From JASFYU01 sp045046905 (GTDB lineage: Bacteria; Bacteroidota; Bacteroidia; Flavobacteriales; Flavobacteriaceae), in assembly GCA_045046905.1 (NCBI GenBank), contig JASFYU010000095.1:1-19320 (forward strand): a DNA stretch of 19,320 nt, written 5' to 3'. This document shows, one piece after another, positions 15,888-19,320 of this stretch. Within the stretch, counting starts at the first letter, position 1; each line of letters opens with the position of its first letter. The notes below the pieces were generated by a model. That model did not search any database, was not told the origin of the DNA, and worked only from the letters and a program-made list of their open reading frames with translations. The translations under genes were made by a program, and so were the position numbers.

Positions 15888-16028
15888 GAGTGAACAGTTG
15901 GCAGTGAACAATGAACAATTAACAGTAAGCAGTTAGCAGTGAACAATGAACAGTAAGCAGTGAACAGTGAACAATTAGCAGTTAGCAGTGAACAATGAAT
16001 AATTAGCAGTGAACAGTGAATAGTGAAC
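15882..16028 (+). repeat. Heptamer tandem array 1 (hisD-hisC gap)
   Basis: Exactly 20 consecutive 7-bp units run from 15889 to 16028 with no register slip, preceded by a degenerate unit AGTTAGG (15882-15888) holding the hisD stop codon. Unit counts are AGTGAAC 8, AATGAAC 2, AGTAAGC 2, AGTTAGC 2, AATTAGC 2, and one each of AGTTGGC, AATTAAC, AATGAAT and AGTGAAT. The pattern is A-R-T-n-R-R-Y, so variation is mostly transitions at fixed places. Nineteen of 20 units contain a plus-strand stop codon (TGA, TAG or TAA). Since 7 is not a multiple of 3, all reading frames are closed within a few units. The array ends 5 bp before the hisC ATG. Confidence 0.9.
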
Positions 16029-16033
16029 AACCA

Positions 16034-17083
16034 ATGAGTTTCAACATACAAAGTCTGGTTAGAGAAAACGTAAAAAGGCTAAGCCCATATTCATCGGCTA
16101 GAGACGAGTACGTTTCAAAAGGTTCTGAAATGGTGTTCTTAGATGCCAATGAGAATCCTTTCGATAATGGTGTGAACAGGTATCCTGATCCACAGCAGCG
16201 TGGTCTAAAAAAGGCATTGGCTGAGCTAAAAGGGGTGAGCGTTGAAACTTTACTTTTAGGTAATGGCAGCGATGAAGTTTTGGATTTCTTTTTTAGAGCT
16301 TTTTGTGAGCCGAAAAAGGATAATGTCATCACCCTACCGCCGACCTATGGTATGTATAAGGTGTTGTCTGAGATCAATGATATAGAGAATCGAGAGGTAC
16401 TGCTCACACAAAATTTTCAGCTTGATCTTAGCGAGATTCTAAAAGCTATAGATGTAAATACTAAAATCATTTTTATTTGCTCCCCGAACAACCCTACGGG
16501 CAACAGTTTTTCAGAAGAAAAAATCCTCGAATTGTTGAGTGCATTCAAGGGGTTGGTTCTTATTGACGAGGCTTATATCGATTTTTCAAAAAATAAAAGT
16601 TGGAGTTCTCGATTGTCAGAATTCCCCAATTTGGTGATTACACAAACCTTATCAAAAGCCTATGGTATGGCTGGTATTCGTTTAGGAATATGTATTGCTT
16701 CCGAGGCTGTAATAGCGGTATTGAACAAAATAAAACCACCCTACAATGTCAATGAACTTACCCAGCGTAAAGCATTGGAAGGTGTTTTAAACTATACTCT
16801 TGTAAAATCAGAAATACACGAAATATTAGCTAGCAAAAAACAATTGATTAAAGCGCTGGGGTCCATTGCATTTATCAGTACCATTTACCCTAGCGATGCC
16901 AATTTTATATTGGTCAAAGTAGATGATGCAAAAAAGCGATATGAACAACTCTTGAGTCAGGGCATTGTAGTTCGAAATAGAAGCACTCAGCCATTATGTG
17001 AGAACAGCCTGCGTTTTACCGTAGGTACAGTTGAGGAGAATACGAAGTTGATTGAAGGTCTTCAATTAATTTCGAAACCCTGA
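16034..17083 (+). CDS. hisC: HisC: histidinol-phosphate aminotransferase
   Basis: 349 residues from the ATG at 16034. A GTG at 16016 is in frame but lies inside the heptamer array and would only add NSEQP-type residues, so I reject it. HisC is a fold-type I PLP enzyme converting imidazole acetol-phosphate plus glutamate to histidinol-phosphate. Motifs in order: LDANENPF (36-43), RYPDPQQRGLKKAL, GNGSDEVLD (76-84, phosphate contact), SPNNPTGN (150-157), IDEAYIDF (177-184), and K208 in LSKAYGMAGIRLG, the PLP Schiff-base lysine. The C-terminal RNRSTQPLCENSLRFTVG carries the substrate-phosphate arginines. It is separated from hisD by the heptamer array and from hisB by the 173-bp inverted-repeat element. 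Confidence 0.95.
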   Translation: MSFNIQSLVRENVKRLSPYSSARDEYVSKGSEMVFLDANENPFDNGVNRYPDPQQRGLKKALAELKGVSVETLLLGNGSDEVLDFFFRAFCEPKKDNVITLPPTYGMYKVLSEINDIENREVLLTQNFQLDLSEILKAIDVNTKIIFICSPNNPTGNSFSEEKILELLSAFKGLVLIDEAYIDFSKNKSWSSRLSEFPNLVITQTLSKAYGMAGIRLGICIASEAVIAVLNKIKPPYNVNELTQRKALEGVLNYTLVKSEIHEILASKKQLIKALGSIAFISTIYPSDANFILVKVDDAKKRYEQLLSQGIVVRNRSTQPLCENSLRFTVGTVEENTKLIEGLQLISKP

Positions 17084-17094
17084 ATTTGTTTAAG

Positions 17095-17267
17095 TATATA
17101 GTGCTTGGTCGGAAATGGACGAATTTTATAAAATGAGTTATTTTTGATAAGATTTGAATTTACTTTTTATGGGGTGATGCCTTAGCATCAGGCGATTAAA
17201 AATAAATGTAAAGATTGCAAAAAGAAGATTTTTTAATTTTGCGGTGTTTCCGACCAAGCACTATATA
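17095..17267 (+). mobile_element. MITE-like 173-bp element with perfect 21-bp terminal inverted repeats
   Basis: The left end (17095-17115, TATATAGTGCTTGGTCG plus GAAA) is the exact reverse complement of the right end (17247-17267) over 21 bp, with no mismatch. The interior has no ORF. It contains a small perfect hairpin, TGATGC-CTTA-GCATCA (17175-17190), near its middle, and AT-rich flanks. Terminal repeats start with TATA, compatible with TA target duplication of IS630/Tc1-type elements; no longer target duplication is seen. No transposase is present, so if it is mobile it would need one in trans. It could alternatively be a structured RNA segment, because the paired ends would form a long stem in the his mRNA. 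Confidence 0.65.
17215..17241 (+). promoter_or_regulatory. Candidate internal promoter for hisB-hisH
   Basis: TAATTTTG (17234-17241) fits the -7 consensus exactly, with a TTG at 17215-17217, 16 bp upstream, as a possible -33 element (slightly short spacing). It lies within the MITE-like element just inside its right end, pointing to hisB. Another TAnnTTTG match at 17139-17146 has no -33 partner. Confidence 0.4.
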
Positions 17268-17301
17268 AGTGGGTGACAAAAGTAAATTAAGTAGTAAACT
17301 A

Positions 17302-17327
17302 CCTCGGGGCAAGGCAGGCCCACGAGG
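17302..17327 (+). repeat. GC-rich hairpin upstream of hisB
   Basis: CCTCG-GGGC (17302-17310) pairs with GCCC-A-CGAGG (17318-17327): nine base pairs with one bulged A and a 7-nt loop. It stands out in AT-rich DNA and lies 18 nt before the hisB ATG. It has no T run, so it is not an intrinsic terminator. It may be a REP-like dispersed repeat, an mRNA processing or stability element, or may affect hisB translation. Confidence 0.55.
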
Positions 17328-17345
17328 CATTAAAAAGGAAACAAA

Positions 17346-18521
17346 ATGGCTAAAGATGATACTATGAGTTCCTCCTTGATTGCAGGGAGGCGTAAGGTGC
17401 TTTTTATTGATCGTGACGGCACAATTATCAAAGAAACTGCTGACGAACAGGTTGATGCCTTTGAGAAAATGATATTCTATCCGAAGGCATTTACATTTCT
17501 CGGAAAAATCGCCAAGGAATTAGACTATGAATTGGTGATGATAACCAATCAAGATGGTCTGGGAACAGCTATTTTTCCTGAGGATACCTTTTGGCCGGTA
17601 CATAAATTTATTCTTACCGCTTTTGAAAATGAAGGGGTCGTATTCGATGAAGTATTTTTAGACCGTACATTTCCGCATGAGAATGCCGACACCCGTAAGC
17701 CAGGAACGGGGTTATTGACCGCATATTTTTCAGAGGAATACGATTTGAAGAATTCATATGTAATAGGGGATCGACTAACCGATATGGAATTAGCCAAAAA
17801 CCTTGGATCCAAGGGTATTTTTATAAATGACGATACTAATTTAGGAACTGGCGAAATAACCGTAAAACGCGAAGAGTTGGGTACTGTAATTGCCTTAGAA
17901 AGTAGTGACTGGGAAAAAATATACGAGTTTCTTAAGCTGAAAGATAGATGTTCTGAAATAAAAAGAAAAACCAATGAAACCGATATCGAAATCAAATTAA
18001 AGCTTGATGGTACCGGAAAAAGTGATATTGCAACCGGACTAGCTTTTTTTGACCATATGTTGGATCAGTTGGCTCGACACGGCCAAATAGATTTGACTAT
18101 CAAAGTCAAGGGCGACCTCGAAGTCGATGAGCATCATACCATTGAAGATACTGCCATTGCTTTGGGCGAAATATTTCATAAAGCCCTTGGTAGTAAATTA
18201 GGTATTGAGCGTTATGGTTTTTGTTTGCCTATGGATGATTGCTTGGCGCAAGTAGCCATTGACTTTGGCGGTCGAAACTGGTTGGTTTGGGATGCTGATT
18301 TTAAAAGAGAAATGGTAGGTGATATGCCAACCGAAATGTTTATGCATTTTTTCAAATCGTTTACTGATGGCGCCAAGGCGAACCTGAATATAAAAGTAGA
18401 GGGCACTAATGAACACCATATGATAGAATCTATTTTCAAGGCATTTGCTAAATCGATTAAAATGGCCGTCAAACGCGATGTCGAAAAAATGGTTTTACCA
18501 AGTACAAAAGGGGTGTTGTAA
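17346..18521 (+). CDS. hisB: HisB: bifunctional histidinol-phosphatase / imidazoleglycerol-phosphate dehydratase
   Basis: 391 residues from ATG 17346; ATG 17364 (codon 7) is an equally possible start. Residues ~15-200 are a HAD-type phosphatase: nucleophile D22 and acid D24 in FIDRDGT, TNQDGLGT (68-74), and the GDRLTDMELAKNLG motif (141-154). Residues ~206-391 are IGP dehydratase with the paired metal-binding motifs DEHHTIED (261-268) and NEHHMIES (355-362), plus FFDHMLDQLARHG and DFGGRNWLVW. The two activities catalyse steps 6 and 8 of the pathway. The zinc loop of E. coli HisB-N (Cys-His-Cys-Cys) is replaced by a shorter DRTFPHENADTRKP segment that keeps a His but has no Cys; this appears to be usual for Bacteroidota HisB. 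The stop codon lies at the start of heptamer array 2. Confidence 0.95.
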   Translation: MAKDDTMSSSLIAGRRKVLFIDRDGTIIKETADEQVDAFEKMIFYPKAFTFLGKIAKELDYELVMITNQDGLGTAIFPEDTFWPVHKFILTAFENEGVVFDEVFLDRTFPHENADTRKPGTGLLTAYFSEEYDLKNSYVIGDRLTDMELAKNLGSKGIFINDDTNLGTGEITVKREELGTVIALESSDWEKIYEFLKLKDRCSEIKRKTNETDIEIKLKLDGTGKSDIATGLAFFDHMLDQLARHGQIDLTIKVKGDLEVDEHHTIEDTAIALGEIFHKALGSKLGIERYGFCLPMDDCLAQVAIDFGGRNWLVWDADFKREMVGDMPTEMFMHFFKSFTDGAKANLNIKVEGTNEHHMIESIFKAFAKSIKMAVKRDVEKMVLPSTKGVL

Positions 18522-18579
18522 ATAGTACTGAGTGCAAAGTAATTAGTAAATAGTACTGAGTACAAAGTATTAAGTCAGC
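18517..18579 (+). repeat. Heptamer tandem array 2 (hisB-hisH gap)
   Basis: Eight 7-bp units run from 18524 to 18579: AGTACTG, AGTGCAA, AGTAATT, AGTAAAT, AGTACTG, AGTACAA, AGTATTA, AGTCAGC. Before them, TGTAAAT (18517-18523) is one base off unit four and contains the hisB stop codon. The first four and last four units form a 28-bp higher-order repeat. AGT is invariant in every full unit. AGTACAA is also a unit of the array after hisH. Confidence 0.85.
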
Positions 18580-18610
18580 TTATAAATAATAATATTTAGA
18601 ATACAGCATA

Positions 18611-19240
18611 ATGAGTTTGAGTAAGAGTACCCCCTTAGGGGGCGGAGGGGGAATTGTAATTATAAATTACGGGGCCGGTAATATTCAAAGTATCAAATTC
18701 GCCATTCGAAGACTGGGGTATGAGGCGGTATTGAGTGATGATGTAGCGGAAATTGAAAAGGCCGATAAGGTCATTTTTCCAGGAGTAGGTGAGGCGAGTA
18801 GCGCTATGAAAAAATTGAAAGCCAGTGGCTTAGATACACTCATTCCGAATCTTAAACAGCCTGTATTAGGTATTTGTCTTGGTATGCAATTAATGTGCAA
18901 CGGATCTGAAGAAGGAAATACTCAAGGCCTAGGGATCTTTAATACAGATGTCATTAAATTTTCAGATAAGGTGAAAGTACCGCAAATAGGGTGGAACCAA
19001 ATTTCAAACCTAAAATCTGGTTTGTTTCAAGGTATCTCTGAAGGTGAGTACATTTATTTGGTACATAGTTTTTATGCGCCACTTTGTTCTGAAACCATAG
19101 CAGAATCTGAATACGAATTAAATTATAGTGCTGCCCTTAGAAAAGATAATTTTTACGGTACACAATTTCACCCAGAGAAAAGTAGTGATGTCGGTAGTGA
19201 AATTTTGAATAATTTCTTGAAATTGAGTACAAAGTATTGA
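18611..19240 (+). CDS. hisH: HisH: glutamine amidotransferase subunit of imidazole glycerol-phosphate synthase
   Basis: 209 residues. HisH hydrolyses glutamine and channels ammonia to HisF to make imidazole glycerol-phosphate and AICAR. The class-I triad is complete: C89 in LGICLGMQL, H187 and E189 in GTQFHPEKSS. The first strand is IVIINYGAGNIQSI, starting at residue 15. Family members normally begin right at this strand, so MSLSKSTPLGGGGG is an added 14-residue N-terminus. It is encoded by three AGT-led hexamers and a C5TTAG5 palindromic block. No ATG or GTG occurs between 18614 and the core, only a TTG at codon 3 and ATT at 18653, so the extension is probably translated. The last four codons and stop are made of the downstream repeat (STKY then TGA). 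hisA, hisF and hisIE would be expected next, beyond the window. Confidence 0.93.
   Translation: MSLSKSTPLGGGGGIVIINYGAGNIQSIKFAIRRLGYEAVLSDDVAEIEKADKVIFPGVGEASSAMKKLKASGLDTLIPNLKQPVLGICLGMQLMCNGSEEGNTQGLGIFNTDVIKFSDKVKVPQIGWNQISNLKSGLFQGISEGEYIYLVHSFYAPLCSETIAESEYELNYSAALRKDNFYGTQFHPEKSSDVGSEILNNFLKLSTKY
18630..18651 (+). repeat. GC-rich palindromic block inside the hisH 5' end
   Basis: C5-TTA-G5 (18630-18642) is followed by CGGA and another G5 (18647-18651). This is highly unlike the local base composition. It encodes the PLGGGGG part of the HisH extension. Its order (C tract, TT, G tract, spacer, G tract) resembles the reverse complement of the repeat just after hisG, so it is probably another copy of the same dispersed repeat. 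Confidence 0.6.
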
Positions 19241-19320
19241 GTACAAAGTATTGAGTACAAAGTATTGAGTACAAAGTATTGAGTACAAAGTATTGAGTAC
19301 AAAGTATTGAGTACAAAGTA
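19226..19320 (+). repeat. 14-bp (2 x 7) tandem array 3 at the end of hisH, running off the window
   Basis: AGTACAA and AGTATTG alternate without error: 13 full heptamers plus 4 bases, i.e. nearly seven copies of a 14-bp unit, cut by the window edge. The first 15 bases are the last codons and stop of hisH. The identity of the copies indicates recent expansion, unlike the diverged units of array 1. Confidence 0.95.

Noticed and set aside
15889..16028. CRISPR array
   Set aside because: The repeat unit is only 7 bp with no spacers, and there are no cas genes; it is a simple tandem array.
16016..16033. GTG start extending HisC by six residues
   Set aside because: The GTG is part of heptamer unit AGTGAAT; the ATG at 16034 lies right after the array and begins the conserved HisC N-terminus.
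17302..17327. Intrinsic terminator before hisB
   Set aside because: The stem is strong but is followed by CATTAAAAAGG rather than a T run, so termination is not expected on the plus strand.
17549..17995. 148-aa minus-strand ORF opposite hisB
   Set aside because: It is antisense to the well-supported HisB phosphatase domain, has no recognisable motif, and is Ser/Val-rich as expected for a mirror frame.
19226..19320. Telomere-like or origin iteron array
   Set aside because: No replication initiator, DnaA boxes or AT-rich unwinding region is seen nearby, and the array overlaps the end of hisH within a normal operon.

Overview
The window looks like a chromosomal segment from a marine-type member of the Flavobacteriaceae (Bacteroidota). 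The evidence is a PorX-type regulator (response-regulator receiver plus PglZ domain), an LpxC-FabZ fusion, a bifunctional HisB, TAnnTTTG-type -7 promoter boxes with no obvious Shine-Dalgarno sequences, several TTG starts, and AT-rich DNA. Assignment below family level is not supported. No rRNA, tRNA, CRISPR array, transposase or integrase gene was seen.

Layout. (1) Bases 1-2094: the 3' end of a family-2 glycosyltransferase runs towards porX, which lies on the minus strand. (2) Bases 2235-9336: an envelope-biogenesis block on the plus strand with an HD-domain phosphohydrolase, lpxD, lpxC-fabZ, lpxA, efp, a second LpxD-like acyltransferase and sucD. (3) Bases 9463-13328: fabG, a membrane-anchored VWA protein and a prohibitin/SPFH protein. 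(4) Bases 13329-19320: the histidine operon hisG-hisD-hisC-hisB-hisH, which probably continues past the window edge.

How the genes work together. LpxA, LpxC and LpxD catalyse the first acylation, the deacetylation and the second acylation of lipid A synthesis. FabZ and FabG supply hydroxyacyl chains. PorX, beside them on the other strand, is the cytoplasmic regulator of type IX secretion, whose cargo is anchored to lipopolysaccharide in related organisms. HisG, HisD, HisC, HisB and HisH cover five polypeptides of histidine synthesis.

The most interesting part is the noncoding DNA of the his operon. Upstream of hisG is a complete candidate transcription attenuator: a 17-codon leader peptide with three consecutive His codons, an antiterminator segment overlapping its stop codon, and a strong intrinsic terminator with a GCAA loop. 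Between the his genes are unusually long gaps (97, 146, 262 and 89 bp), each filled by different repeats: a degenerate palindromic repeat (hisG-hisD); exactly 20 tandem heptamers (hisD-hisC); a 173-bp MITE-like element with perfect 21-bp terminal inverted repeats, a candidate internal promoter and a following hairpin (hisC-hisB); eight heptamers plus a GC-rich palindrome read into the hisH coding region (hisB-hisH); and a 14-bp (2 x 7) tandem array starting inside the last codons of hisH. The three heptamer arrays all begin at the stop codon of the upstream gene and share an AGTnnnn pattern. They are the best candidates here for something poorly described.
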